From contig NC_048560.1 of the NCBI RefSeq assembly GCF_902806685.2, forward strand, positions 2,272,492-2,336,491: a stretch of 64,000 nt of DNA. Reading direction: 5' to 3'. The notes beneath the pieces are model-generated. The model was not told where the DNA came from. It made no database searches and saw only the letters and a program-made list of their open reading frames with translations. Within the stretch, counting starts at the first letter, position 1. Every line of letters begins with the position of its first letter. This stretch comes from Maniola hyperantus (lineage: Eukaryota; Arthropoda; Insecta; Lepidoptera; Nymphalidae). Shown here piece after piece: positions 22,001-31,103 of the stretch. The translations under genes were made by a program, and so were the position numbers.

Positions 22001-22449
22001 CTTGCCGCGTGGCGAAAATCGGAACTAACGTTGCCGTCAAGTGTCCCCTTTGTTCTTGTTTGAATATTCTAATTTCTTTGTTCTCCAACAGCGCCCAATG
22101 TCATTCAAGTGCCAAGAGAGCCTTGTCGCGATGTACAATTACTTTCTGCCGCGTACTGTAAGGCTGAGATCTATAGAGCGCACTTTGACTTTGCTCAGAA
22201 GATTGAGTTAAAAAGAGACAGATTTATGTAAGAGATATAGCTCTGTCTCGTTTTAACTCTGTCTTAAGTCTAAGCTAAGTTACCTCACCCTTAGTTTGTC
22301 GTTTGTTTCGTCAGGTCCGTAACACCCAGCCGGAGGCAGACTTCGACCCGTTCGGTCTGGATCGGTTCTTGAGCGAAGCCAAGCGAGCCGACAAGTCCTC
22401 GCGCAAGAGAGACCACCACGAGCCTCACGCCAAGAAACGACGCGATTAG
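10024..22449 (+). CDS. SNW1: SNW domain-containing protein 1 (SKIP / Bx42), splicing and transcription cofactor
   Basis: SNW1/SKIP is a component of the activated spliceosome and a coactivator for nuclear receptors and Notch. Twelve coding exons: 10024-10040, 10397-10548, 16431-16588, 16917-17099, 17261-17340, 17712-17893, 18309-18542, 18713-18869, 19295-19428, 20197-20341, 21250-21343 and 22315-22449, giving 1,671 nt and 556 residues (human 536). Every junction keeps phase. Landmarks: PPYGQRKGW near the N-terminus, QYIRYTPAQQGGAFNSGAKQ (residues 174-193), SPPAPVLHSP, then the SNW core with LDKRLAADGRGLQ and HINENFSKLAEALYIADRKA, a highly charged helical stretch, FDQRLFNNSRGMDSG, and a basic tail ending KKRRD. 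The family signature SNWKN reads SHWKN here (H252). Exon 1 codes only 17 nt. Intron 2 (5.9 kb) holds an LTR element and intron 10 a LINE. A possible 3' UTR intron runs from GTTAGT after the stop to the acceptor at 23876. Confidence 0.96.
10881..10937 (+). repeat. 57-base direct repeat interrupted by the LTR element (copy 1)
   Basis: It starts GAGTCGGTGCCATTTT and ends TATATAAGT at the LTR insertion point. The second copy is at 16317-16379 on the other side of the retrotransposon, with a few base changes. Allowing for the 4-base target duplication, copy 1 resumes with CAATG at 16202. Confidence 0.75.
10938..12061 (+). repeat. 5' LTR of the retrotransposon
   Basis: It starts TGTAACGTGTACC and ends TATATGACA, giving TG...CA ends. 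It matches the 3' LTR base for base wherever I compared the two. It contains a short minisatellite of GTGTTCCCC units at about 11318-11380, an AGGTAAGTAT donor-like site near 11950, and AATAAA near 11983. TGGCGCCCGA at about 11875 repeats the first ten bases of the primer-binding site. Confidence 0.95.
12064..12081 (+). other. Primer-binding site, complementary to the 3' end of tRNA-Lys
   Basis: Two bases after the 5' LTR stands TGGCGCCCGAACAGGGAC. This 18-mer is the well-known tRNA-Lys primer site, which is also used by insect gypsy-type elements and by lentiviruses. It shows that first-strand priming could still work. Confidence 0.9.
13022..13878 (+). pseudogene. Pol remnants: RNase H, integrase zinc-finger and integrase-core fragments
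   Basis: From about 13050 the frame reads PIAYFSKLLSKA, typical of the RNase H core of gypsy-type pol, with an in-frame stop just before it. Then comes a stretch ending NSVHFGIH, like the integrase HHCC zinc finger. From 13234 an open frame of 214 codons carries YTPQNNPVERFNKTIE, whose glutamate is the last member of the DDE triad. It then runs through GYTPNFLMFGREV to an integrase C-terminus. The first two catalytic aspartates are missing, so no working integrase can be made. TTGGTAT is present twice, 6 bases apart, at the point where the zinc finger passes into the core (13230-13250). Confidence 0.85.
13879..15060 (+). other. Non-coding 3' interior of the retrotransposon
   Basis: No open frame longer than about 70 codons occurs here. 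The stretch is built of diverged direct repeats: TTTTTGGCT...TTGTCAATCCTA occurs near 14003 and 14127, and GCGCGGCGAGGGTGCC occurs near 14545 and 14617. It ends in an A/T tract. No env gene is visible. Confidence 0.6.
15061..15073 (+). other. Polypurine tract
   Basis: AGAAAGGGGAAAT directly abuts the TGTAAC start of the 3' LTR, as expected for the plus-strand primer. Confidence 0.85.
15074..16197 (+). repeat. 3' LTR of the retrotransposon
   Basis: It has the same length (1,124 bases) and, as far as I could compare by eye, the same sequence as the 5' LTR, including the T10 run after GACAGTTG. Equal LTRs mean a recent insertion. Confidence 0.95.
18944..19083. mobile_element. MITE, CTATAGAGCGCACTTTGAC family, in SNW1 intron 8
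   Basis: Inverted ends are ATCTATAGAGCACACTTTGAC at the left and its complement at the right, with AAAACGAGACAGATTTAT inside. Confidence 0.8.
19440..20178 (+). repeat. Two nested repeats in SNW1 intron 9
   Basis: A CGCGACTTCGTCCGCGTGG-type element (19440-19562 and 20089-20178) is split in its CATGCAAAAA motif by a CCGGCCAAGTGCGAGTC-type element (19563-20089). The inner one carries a near-identical 100-base tandem duplication of its first part (19565-19665, 19668-19768). Confidence 0.85.
20349..20913 (+). pseudogene. Second 5'-truncated copy of the same LINE, just behind an SNW1 splice donor
   Basis: This matches 8380-8944 with about six base changes and ends in the same (ATTCT)n tail. It starts right after the SNW1 exon 10 donor GTGAGTAG (20342-20349). 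TAGA on both sides may be a short target duplication. The reading frame of the protein end is intact but headless. Confidence 0.9.
21364..21735. mobile_element. MITE with CAGGGTGTAACCAGAACGCTAG ends, in SNW1 intron 11
   Basis: Both ends carry ACAGGGTGTAACCAGAACG as inverted repeats. Further copies are at 50817-51165 and, as halves, at 49327-49440 and 63030-63160. Confidence 0.85.
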
Positions 22450-22464
22450 AATTATGGTTAGTAT

Positions 22465-22825
22465 CATCATGATCAACCCATCGCCGGCTCACTACAGAGC
22501 ACAGTAGGGCGATTGTCTAAAACCTGCATCAATCATTATTACAATCTCAATAATTGTTCTGATTGGCTGAATTTGTGCGATTCTTGTTGCAACAATGCAT
22601 TGTAGCCAATAGTGAGCGAGCGTTTACCAATCAGAGATGATTGCGATCGTGACATTGTAGCTGTCAAACAATCGCGGTAGGGCCACGGGTCTCCTCTCAG
22701 GTTGAAATCTATAGTAGAGGACACTTTGACTTTGCTTAGACTTATGTTTTAGTTAAAACGAGACAGATATAAGCCAGCGATATAGCACAGTCTGCTGGCC
22801 AAGTGCGGATTAGGGGTGGGTATTA
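22465..22825 (-). repeat. tRNA-Arg-like SINE 3' part, broken by two MITEs, right after the SNW1 stop
   Basis: Tail and body pieces at 22465-22505, 22678-22697 and about 22793-22825 belong to one element. Between them sit a GTAGGGCGATTGTCT MITE (22506-22677) and part of a CTATAGAGCGCACTTTGAC-type MITE (22699-22790). Confidence 0.7.
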
Positions 22826-22994
22826 GAGATTATAAGTCCCGCAAATTGCTAATGCGTGTAATGCGCTATTTTAGTGACGTCAGCTCTATACTGAAGTTTC
22901 GTGCTGATGGTATATTTTTATTTCGGCTGACCTCAAAATGACATCAATTCGATGTTAATGAGACATCTCAAAACAAGGATTATTAGAAGTAGCC

Positions 22995-23815
22995 CTATTG
23001 TGACACTTACAGTTAGAGCGAGATAGCTAAATGCATTTAAGCTCTTGTTAGAACGTGACTAAATGATTATGTTTTGTCCTTATCACCGTGGCCACTTTTT
23101 TTTGTTTGTCAAAATGTATTTGTACGTGAGTATTTGACAAACAACGTGAAGTGTAGAAGGAATGACATTTCACAAGTAAGAAAATCTGCTTGAGCGAGAG
23201 GGACTGAGGGGGCCACGCTAGTTGCAAATCTGTCCATATCTGTGATTTTAGTGCTTATTTTGAAGCACAATTGACCCACAAAGTTAAAATAGAAGAACGT
23301 GAAGAGTCTTTTTGTACGGACTATGCGAACACCTTTATTGTTATGAGAGCCGTGACCCCATACTTCAAAGTTAATCGTCCTATATAAAACTTTTATGAAA
23401 ATGAAAAATTATACATTACAGCCAAAATTAAATACAGGCTTAAAATACGGACAAATTGTAGAATGCTTGTCGGCGGGCTGAACGACTTTTCATATCTAGT
23501 TGCAAATCTGGACATATCTGTGTGAGACATGGTTCACACACAACATGAGACGTTCGCTTCGGCTATTGTAGCCTAGTATACTGCAACCCACCATTGTACA
23601 ATAACTTCAAAAACAACAAAACAGATCAATTATTTCTTACTTCGTCAACATAACCTCACTTCACGTTGTTTGTCAAGATCTCACGTACAAAATACATCAT
23701 GACAAACAAAATAAGTAGCCACGGTGATAAGGACAAAACATAGTCATTTTGTCACGTTCTAATAAGAGCTTAAATGCATTTAGCTATCTCGCTCTAACAG
23801 TAAGAGTCACAATGA
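22995..23815. mobile_element. P-element-like MITE with long inverted ends and a THAP-type start remnant
   Basis: The ends (22995-23175 and about 23655-23815) are inverted copies, including TTAGAGCGAGATAGCTAAATG and the run GTCCTTATCACCGTGGCCAC. On the minus strand at 23599-23550 the interior reads MVGCSILGYNSRSE, like the first residues of a THAP zinc finger, the DNA-binding domain of P-type transposases, but with the second cysteine replaced by tyrosine. No transposase body remains. Confidence 0.65.
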
Positions 23816-23938
23816 AATACATGAATTAAAAAATATTTTCTACTGTTGCAGTTCTAACCAAACTTTTTTTTTCAGGTATGTCTGAAGTTTGTGTTCATTC
23901 GTTGCCTTTTCAATAGTTATTTAGCAATTAAGTTTTTA

Positions 23939-24430
23939 TACTCCATACACGGAGAGAAGTTAATATCGGGCTCTCTCTTACGTAATCCCATACAAATGAC
24001 AAAGACAAAAAAGTCAGTGGGCTTAACCATTTTGAGTGACCAACCAATCACAAACAAGACTATGGTTTCTGTACTACTCTTACCACGGAAACAAGTAAGG
24101 AAAACATAGGCTCGTTTGTGATTGGTTGGTCACTCAAAATGGTTAACGCCCACTGACTTTTTGTCTTTGTCATTTGTATGGGATTAGCTTATGCTCGCGA
24201 CTTCGTCCGCGTGGACTACACAAATTTCCACCTATTTCATCCCCTTGGGGGCTCAATTTTCAAAAATCCTTTCTTATAATAGCTATCTGCATGCCAAATT
24301 TCAGCCCGATCCGTCCAGTAGTTTGAGCTGTGCGTTGATAGATCAGTCAGTCAGTCAGTCATCTTTTCCTTTTATATATTTAAATTACATAACAGAGAGC
24401 CCGATATTAACTTCTCTCCGTGGATAGAGT
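23939..24430. mobile_element. MITE, GTTAACGCCCACTGA family, with a nested element
   Basis: Ends read CACGGAGAGAAGTTAATATCG and its complement. The right arm is split after GGATTA by a (GACT)n element at 24186-24385. Other copies: 320-480, 1322-1640, 20924-21000, 52285-52810, 52860-53190 and 54575-55010. Confidence 0.8.
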
Positions 24431-24464
24431 GTAATGTACGTTATAGATAATAATTAGGTTGGTA

Positions 24465-24610
24465 TAAGTCCCGCAAATTGCTATTACACTGGAACCATGT
24501 ATCATTAACATCGAAATAAAAATATACCTACATCAGCTCAAAACTTCAGTCTAATGCTGACGTCACTAAAATGGCGGCCTCGCGCATTAGCAATTTGCGG
24601 GACTTATACA
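24465..24610. mobile_element. MITE with AAGTCCCGCAAATTGCTA ends
   Basis: Perfect inverted ends of about 20 bases. A second whole copy is at 37350-37525 and half copies are at 22831-22985 and 44862-45010. Confidence 0.8.
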
Positions 24611-25065
24611 TATAGTATGCTTATGTTTGTGACTATTCCATCAAAGAATTTGTTTCTTTAATATTACCAAGAAACCACTACAATAGGTGTATGACATTTT
24701 ATTTTGTATATTTTATCAATAACTAGCTGATGCCCGCGACTTAGTCCGCGTGGATTTAGGTTTTTAAAAATCCCGTGGAAATTTTTTGATTTTCCGGGAT
24801 AAAAAGTAGCCTAATTATGTCACTCTACATGTCTTTAACTATATCCATGCAAACAATCACGTCGGTCCGTTGCTCCGTGATTGAAGGACAAACCAATAAA
24901 CCAACAAACAACGCAAAATAATGTGGGTAGAGATATTAAATACCTTTTTCTTAATAGGAAACATTAAAACTGTTTTTGTTATAATATAATGAATGAATTG
25001 TATTGTAATAATGGCCAAACACGTAGGTAGTATTGTAAGGTTTTTAGTTAATAATTGTAAATTGT

Positions 25066-25076
25066 AATAAATAAAT
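25066..25076 (+). terminator. Candidate polyadenylation signals, possibly of SNW1
   Basis: Overlapping AATAAA motifs (AATAAATAAA) are followed by GTGTAAATTGTGTTG, a GT-rich downstream element. This is 2.6 kb after the SNW1 stop, with many repeats between, so the link is weak. Confidence 0.3.
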
Positions 25077-26393
25077 AGTAATTTGTGTAAATTGTGTTGT
25101 TTTATTTATTTCAAACTAACTAGATGATGCCCGCGGAACTCTTCGTGTGCTAGTCCGACACGCACTTGACCGGTTTTTTAAATAAAAGAACACTCAAGGA
25201 ATCTCTGTACAAAAAATGAGATTTTCTGAACACTCTTTCCTATTTGGTACTAGCTGATGCCCGCGACTTCGTCCGCGTGGATTAGTTTTTTATAAATCCC
25301 ATGGGAACTCTGATTTTCCGGGATAAATTTGCCATGTCAATTTCCGGGACGTAAGCTATTCGTGTACCAACTTTAATATAAACCGGCTAAACGGATGGGC
25401 ATTAAGTGGGAACTCTTTGATTTTCCGAAAGTAGATAGATAGATAGAAATACTTTATTGCACACAAAAAATATTACAAAACTATTACAGAAACTAAAACA
25501 AAAAATAATTGTATGCAAAGGCGGCCTTATTGCTCACAGCAATCGCCACCAGGCAACCTTTGGTGAAAGGAGAAACTAGGTGTGTTGGATAGTACTTACA
25601 CACAATACAGAGAAATGAAGTAGTATAATATTATATAATATATAGTAGCCTAGGGATGTAAGCTTACTCTGTACCAAATTTCATCAAAATCGGTTTAACT
25701 GTGTGTCCAGCAGTGGACGCAAACAGGCTGATGAATTGGATTTACCAATAGCTCAACAGGTAAAAGGAGTGGACTGAAAACCGAAAGCTCGACGGTTCAA
25801 ACCCCGCCCGTTGCACTATTGTAGTACCTACTCCTAGCACAAGCTTGACGCTTAGTTGGAGAGGAAAGGGGAATATTAATCAATTAACCCAAAAAATTAA
25901 GAATTTAAAAAAAAACCGGCCAAGTGCGAGTCAGGCTCGCGCAATGAGGGTTCCGTACAACAGTCGTATTTTTTCGACATTTTGCACGATAATTCAAAAA
26001 CTGATGCATAAAAATAAATAAGATTCTGTTTTAGAATGTACAGGTGACCCCATTTGATATAGTCACTCACTTCGAAAGTTGAAAATACTAATTATTAGTT
26101 CATGACCACAATTTAATTTTTTTGTGTGATCTAACCCTAAATTCACGGTTTTCAGATTTTTCCCCAAATGTCAGCTATAAGATCTACCTACCTGCCTAAT
26201 TTCATGATTCTAGGTAAACGGGAAGTACCCTGTAGGTTTCTTGACAGACAGACACAACAAAGTGATCCTATAAGGGTTCCGTTTTTCCTTTTGCGGTACG
26301 GAACCCTAAAAATGGCTAATCTTTAAAAAAAAAAACTTTCCGTGGATAGGTAGGTATGTTTAAAATAAAAGAGCAACGATTTAAGTAAGATAT

Positions 26394-26399
26394 TTTATT
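26394..26399 (-). terminator. Candidate polyadenylation signal AATAAA for the thioredoxin transcript
   Basis: The minus strand reads GAATAAAATA with a T-rich stretch downstream. It would give a 3.3-kb 3' UTR. It marks the edge between repeat-rich and repeat-poor DNA. Confidence 0.3.
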
Positions 26400-28255
26400 C
26401 AAGTAACAATACTTCAACATACAATACATACAGGGAATAATAGTAATACGAACATTGGTATGTACGCGAAAACTTGTGCACAATGTCTACTATATCTACG
26501 TGCTAAATATATTCATTAAAAACTATATTATTATTATCATAGACTAAAAGAGTAGACGGAACCACGCGAAGGCTTAAAATTGAAGCCAGAGTCTGTGGCA
26601 CGAGACTGACATAGACAAGTATGGAGTTAATTTGGTATACAGAGTCTACAAACTTTTTAGCCTAAGGGCCACACTGATTTCTCCACTAAACCAAAGAACA
26701 GTTTAGTTTTATTTGATTTCCCTACATTATTTTAATATAATGTAGTCATAATAAACTATGGCGGACCGGATATCAGGCATTTATAGGTCGCTGTCGCAGA
26801 ATGGTTTTGGCCCACGGGCCTTTGTTTAGAATCTAAAACTTTAGATGATCTCCATACTAATAAATATTATGAGGACAATGCGTGCCACAAATTCTAGCTT
26901 TATCATGAAGCCACTGAAAACACTTTTTATGCATCGGCAAGTTATTGTGCTACTCATCACTTAACATCAGGTGACCCACGTTTGCTCACTATCCCTATTA
27001 AAAAAAACTTGTAGATATATCAAACTTTTACAAGCTAGATTATATTATACTGTTTTTACTTTTAAATAAAACCTACAATAATACGAGGATTACGTAAAAA
27101 ATAAGCAGAACAATAAATAAATTAAATATCTTCTATTTAAAGTGGCTTCATATTTTGTTGATTGTTTACCATCTACATTTTCCCTTTAGTCTGAGATTAT
27201 TATAAGACACTTTTCGGCTACAAATATATCTCGGTGCAAATATTATTAATTATTATGTTGTTTTATTAATACTTTAGTTGGGGTCTTTTTTCATATTTAT
27301 ATACAAAAGAAAGAAAAAAAAGTTTTCTTCTCATATAGGTACATTTGTTATAGGACTCTTCCAGTGTCTTGTTGAAATAAATAAATAAATTAAATATTGC
27401 AAACAAAATCAAATATTATGCCTTGTAAATGCATTAAAAAATTATTAAAGTAATGACAGACTGGTCATATTTTATTTTATTTTGATTTCGACTTTTTTAA
27501 ACGTTTTTATGAACTCACTTTCCTGTTTAAGTTTCGGATTGACTATGCTGCGTAGGCCCAGCCGTGGATTTCAACACAGACTGGAGGAATATATGTCACA
27601 GATAGGATGTGAAAAATCATATGAAAAACTGCTACTTAATATTCACAAACTGCTGCTTCTTCAGGGTTCCAGTACTATTAAAAATCACAGTGAAATCTCA
27701 GGTACCTAGTTATTACGCTCCATTCCGTATTTTAAACTTCGCACGTACTATGAATGAAATAGTGTTGACTATCGCAAACTTAGAGCTTACATTGCTGGAA
27801 CTTGATTTCCTGTAGCAAAGTGTACGAAATTTGAACCGTGAAATCACTGTGACGAAAAAATCATCAAATGAAAATTTTAAAGTAGCAATAATTTTAAATC
27901 CAGTCTGAGTTGCTGCATGTACGATCTAAGAACACAATGGCCTCACAGATGACAGAGTACGAACATTGCCTCCATCTTATCATGTCAAAAATATCATATT
28001 TCAGTTGCATTACATAAATGTGGCCAGTCTGTCTTCACCTTTATTGTATACAACTTGGACTTTCACTAGAAAGGCGCGAAAGGCTACCTTATAAATATTT
28101 TATTATGTAAAGATAGATTTCCATTGGCCAAGGTAGATATAAATATAATATAGCTAACAACTATACCCTATCCGCGGGAAGAAGATAGCACTCTCTACGT
28201 AAACCCATACAAATGATAGAGGCTAAACTGTTTTTCCATTTTAGCGTTTAAACTA

Positions 28256-28465
28256 TCGTGAGTGATTTCCATTTTATATCTCACACCCGGCTTTACTCAC
28301 GTGTTTAGTCGACGTTAGCCCGACTAGTTTCGAACCCATCCGGGGTTCTTTTTCAAAGGGAGTTAAGTCCTTTGAAAAAGGACCCCAGATGGGTTCGAAA
28401 CTAGTCGGGCTAACGTCGAGTTAACGTCGACTAAAAACGCGAGTAAAGTAGGGTGTGAGATATAT
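28256..28465. mobile_element. Hairpin MITE, GACGTTAGCCCGACTAGTTT family
   Basis: Two arms with TCGACGTTAGCCCGACTAGT meet around a short centre (AAAGGGAGTTAAGTCCTTT). Sister copies: 48285-48440 and 51510-51750. Confidence 0.85.
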
Positions 28466-28782
28466 ATTTTTTTTATTGATTTTCCCATCATTATGCGAGG
28501 AATACGATACAGATTTCTTAGTATTGTCGTATCGGCCCATGGAAATCTACCTTTACTCTACATATATTAGCAGATAGTATAAAAAATGCTTATCAAATAA
28601 AAAATCCGTCAACATATAATGCACTTGGTAAATCCGCCAGCGGTCGGCGTACATACCGCCCGTACTATGCGACCGAACTAAGAATAGGAACGACTTTCGG
28701 CCATATTGTGATGTATAAACTGACAACATACTGCAAATGCATGCGATCTGTCAGCACGACAACTGTAATTTGACACTTATAG

Positions 28783-29085
28783 GCGTATCTATAGAGTACT
28801 TTGACTTTACTCAGACTTAAGACATTGTTAACTTTTTTTAAAAAGAATGCCAAGCATGATGACTAATATTCCCCCTTTCCCCTCCAACTAAGCGTCAAGC
28901 TTGTGTTAGGAGTAGGTACGACAATAGTGCAACGGGCGGGGTTTGAACCGTCGACCTTTCGGATTTCAGTGCGCTCCTTTAACTGTTGAGCTATGAAATA
29001 AGACAGCGTTATAGGGCTGGCTTCTCGTTTTAACTGAATCTTAAGTCTGAGCAAAGTCAAAGTATGCTCTATAGATACGCCTAAA
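28783..29085. mobile_element. MITE, CTATAGAGCGCACTTTGAC family, with a nested SINE
   Basis: Inverted ends are TATCTATAGAGTACTTTGAC and GTCAAAGTATGCTCTATAGA. Uninterrupted copies are at 18944-19083, 22160-22285 and 31283-31430; 43535-43660 is a variant; 1080-1165 is a fragment. Confidence 0.75.
28862..29000 (-). repeat. tRNA-Phe-like SINE nested in a MITE
   Basis: On the minus strand it reads AGCTCAACAGTTAAAGGAGC, then GACGGTTCAAACCCCGC and CGTACCTACTCCTA. Sister copies are at 25746-25875 and 47891-48050. It interrupts the MITE at 28783-29085. Confidence 0.75.
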
Positions 29086-29174
29086 GTGTCAAATTATAGT
29101 CGTTATGTTAGTTCCTAGTACGCTCACATGTCCCACTGCTGTTATCAGCGACAAAATAGCGATAATCAAGTTGG

Positions 29175-29575
29175 TTTGAGGTGGTTTGATACAACCAGCC
29201 GCAAAAATTCAAATTTTAGTTAGTTTTTCGAAAATAGTAGACTAATCAGACATCAAAGACTTATGGTAATGAGTTTTGCGGGCATAACATTTATGCGTCT
29301 ACATGTTTTTTCATAAAAACTTTAGTAGAAAATACTCATTTACTTCATATTTGTTCCTGACAGAAAATTTTCTGAATTTTCCCAGATTTGCACAAATATG
29401 AAGTAAAGAGTATTTTTGACCAAAGTTTTTATGGAAATACATACATGTAGATGCATAAATGTTATGCCCACAAAACTCATTACCATAAGCCTTCGATGTA
29501 TGATTAGTCTACTATTTTCGAAAAACTAACTAAAATGTGAATTTTCGCAGCTGGATATCAAACCACCTTAAAAAA
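29175..29575. mobile_element. Foldback element with about 190-base arms
   Basis: AGTCTACTATTTTCGAAAAAC and its neighbours occur inverted on both sides of a centre near 29365. Arms are diverged, so the insertion is old. Confidence 0.7.
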
Positions 29576-29737
29576 GGTCCGCAAAATCCAGCGTACTTTT
29601 ATTATTAGAGGTCAGTGACTCACTCAAAAAACCCAGAGCAGTAAAGCTAGTTGAAAAAAAAAAAACTTTTCCAATGACAGTTGACAGGCCTTTGAGTTTC
29701 CTATTCTTAATTCGATCGCATTGTAAGTTTCAAGTGT

Positions 29738-31103
29738 TTACTTGAGTTTCAAGATGGTGTTCTTCAGTTTCTCCACGTTGGCTCCGGAGAACTCCTCGAT
29801 CTTCTTGGACGACTTGACGAAGACGAAAGTCGGCATTGCGTTTATGTTGTACTCTGTTGCGATGTCTTCGCACTCATCCACGTCGACCTGGGGATTGAAA
29901 AATTAAATAAATAAAAGTTTATTTAGCTCACAAAACAAGAAAAAAAACAAAACATCCGTACCCTTATATAAATGCGAAAGTGATTGTTTGTTGGTTTGTC
30001 CTTCAATCACGTCGCAACGGTGCAACGGATTGACGTTATTTTTTGCATGCGTATAGATAAAGACCTGGAGAGTGACATAGGCTACTTTTTATCCCGGAAA
30101 ATCAAAGAGTTCCCACGAGATTTTTAAAAAACAAATTCCACGAAGGCGAAGCCGCGGGCAACATCAAATATTGAAGCTAAATTAGACATGCTGTGTAGTG
30201 TACGCTGGCCTTAATAAAACCATAATATCGTATGCAAGTCATAAAAACAATCCATTTAAGTACTAATCAGTACCAGACACGTACGAACATATATTTATAT
30301 GCACATATATAATATGTTATCGGTGATTAGAAACATTAGGACCTGTTACAAATCAAAGCCTCTTTGGCCTTGCTATCCTTTATCGCTTTGGACGTGACTT
30401 TTTATGTAAACTCCTCCATTAGAGTTAAAGTTTATAAATTAACCAGTAGTATTATAAAAGCTGTGATAGCCTAGTGGTTAGGATGTCCGCCTTCTAATCG
30501 GAGGTCGGGAGTTCGATCCCGGGCACGCACCTCTAACTTTTCGGAGTCATGTGCGTTTTAATTAATTAAATATCACTTGCTTTAAAGGTGAAGGAAAACA
30601 TCGTGAGGAAACCTGCATGCCTGAGAGTTCTCCATAATGTTCTCAAAGGTGTGTGAAGTTTACCAATCCGCACATGGCCAGCGTGGTAGACTAGTCTCAC
30701 TCTGAGAGGAGACCCGTGCTCTGTTATGAGCCAGCGATGGGTTGATCATGATGATGATTATAAAAGCGGAAGTATAATTGCAAGTCTCCATAATGTTTTC
30801 AAAGGTGTGTAAAGTCTACCAATCTGTATATCTATAATCTTGGGACCAATCATCTTGCAGGGCCCGCACCGGGTCGCCATGAAGTCGATGACGACCAACT
30901 TCTAGCTGGTTTCTGACAGCCTAGTACCTTACCTTAAGTACAACGATGGAATCAGCCAGCTCATTAGCAAGCTCCTCAAGTTTGGGACCAATCATCTTGC
31001 AGGGCCCGCACCAGGTCGCCATGAAGTCGATGATGACCAACTTCTCGCCGGCTTCTGACAGCCTGGTCTTCAGGTCATCCGAGTCTTTGATGTGGATGGC
31101 CAT
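29738..31103 (-). CDS. Trx-2: Thioredoxin, cytosolic type, 106 residues
   Basis: This is a classical small thioredoxin, which reduces protein disulfides in the cytosol and is itself reduced by thioredoxin reductase. Coding exons on the minus strand are 31103-30933 and 29887-29738, with a 1,045-base GT-AG intron in phase 0. The protein is 106 residues, the usual length. The active site is W31-C32-G33-P34-C35-K36 after the strand LVIIDFMAT. The cis-proline is P76 in NAMPTFVF, and the end is LKNTILKLK. An AG acceptor lies 6 bases before the ATG, so a 5' UTR intron is likely, with candidate donor exons at about 32540 and 36395. The intron holds a SINE, other repeats and a broken copy of the active-site exon. 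The symbol is by similarity to insect Trx-2; which paralogue it is remains open. Confidence 0.95.
30465..30765 (+). repeat. tRNA-Arg-like SINE in the thioredoxin intron
   Basis: Full head (GTGATAGCCTAGTGGTTAGG), body and GATGATGAT tail; a second tail scrap follows at 30787-30830. Confidence 0.85.
30840..30923 (-). pseudogene. Broken partial copy of the thioredoxin active-site exon
   Basis: These 84 bases match 30982-31065 of thioredoxin exon 1 with a handful of changes and start 9 bases after that exon's donor. The copy keeps CGPCKMIGP but has arginine in place of the active-site tryptophan and a TAG stop upstream. It has no acceptor of its own. It looks like a leftover of a local tandem duplication later cut by SINE-derived sequence. 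Confidence 0.9.

Larger units (their letters stand above)
22450..25250. other. Region after SNW1: nested repeats, no gene
   Basis: It contains a minus-strand SINE broken by two MITEs (22465-22825), a half copy of the AAGTCCCGCAAATTGCTA MITE (22831-22985), a P-element-like foldback element (22995-23815), a MITE with a nested element (23939-24430), and a whole AAGTCCCGCAAATTGCTA MITE (24465-24610). A CCGCGACTTCGTCCGCGTGG element follows (24724-24905). No coding frame is supported. Confidence 0.75.
26390..29737 (-). other. Possible long 3' UTR of thioredoxin; repeat-poor from 26390 to 28150
   Basis: On the minus strand AATAAA lies at 26399-26394, followed by T/G-rich sequence. Between it and about 28150 I see none of the repeat families that crowd the rest of the window, and no convincing coding frame on either strand. 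This fits a conserved UTR, but a separate non-coding gene is equally possible. The stretch nearer the stop (28156-29580) holds MITEs and a SINE. Confidence 0.3.

Noticed and set aside
30477..30530. tRNA-Arg gene
   Set aside because: The sequence is the head of a SINE repeated many times in the window, each with the same non-tRNA body and tail.
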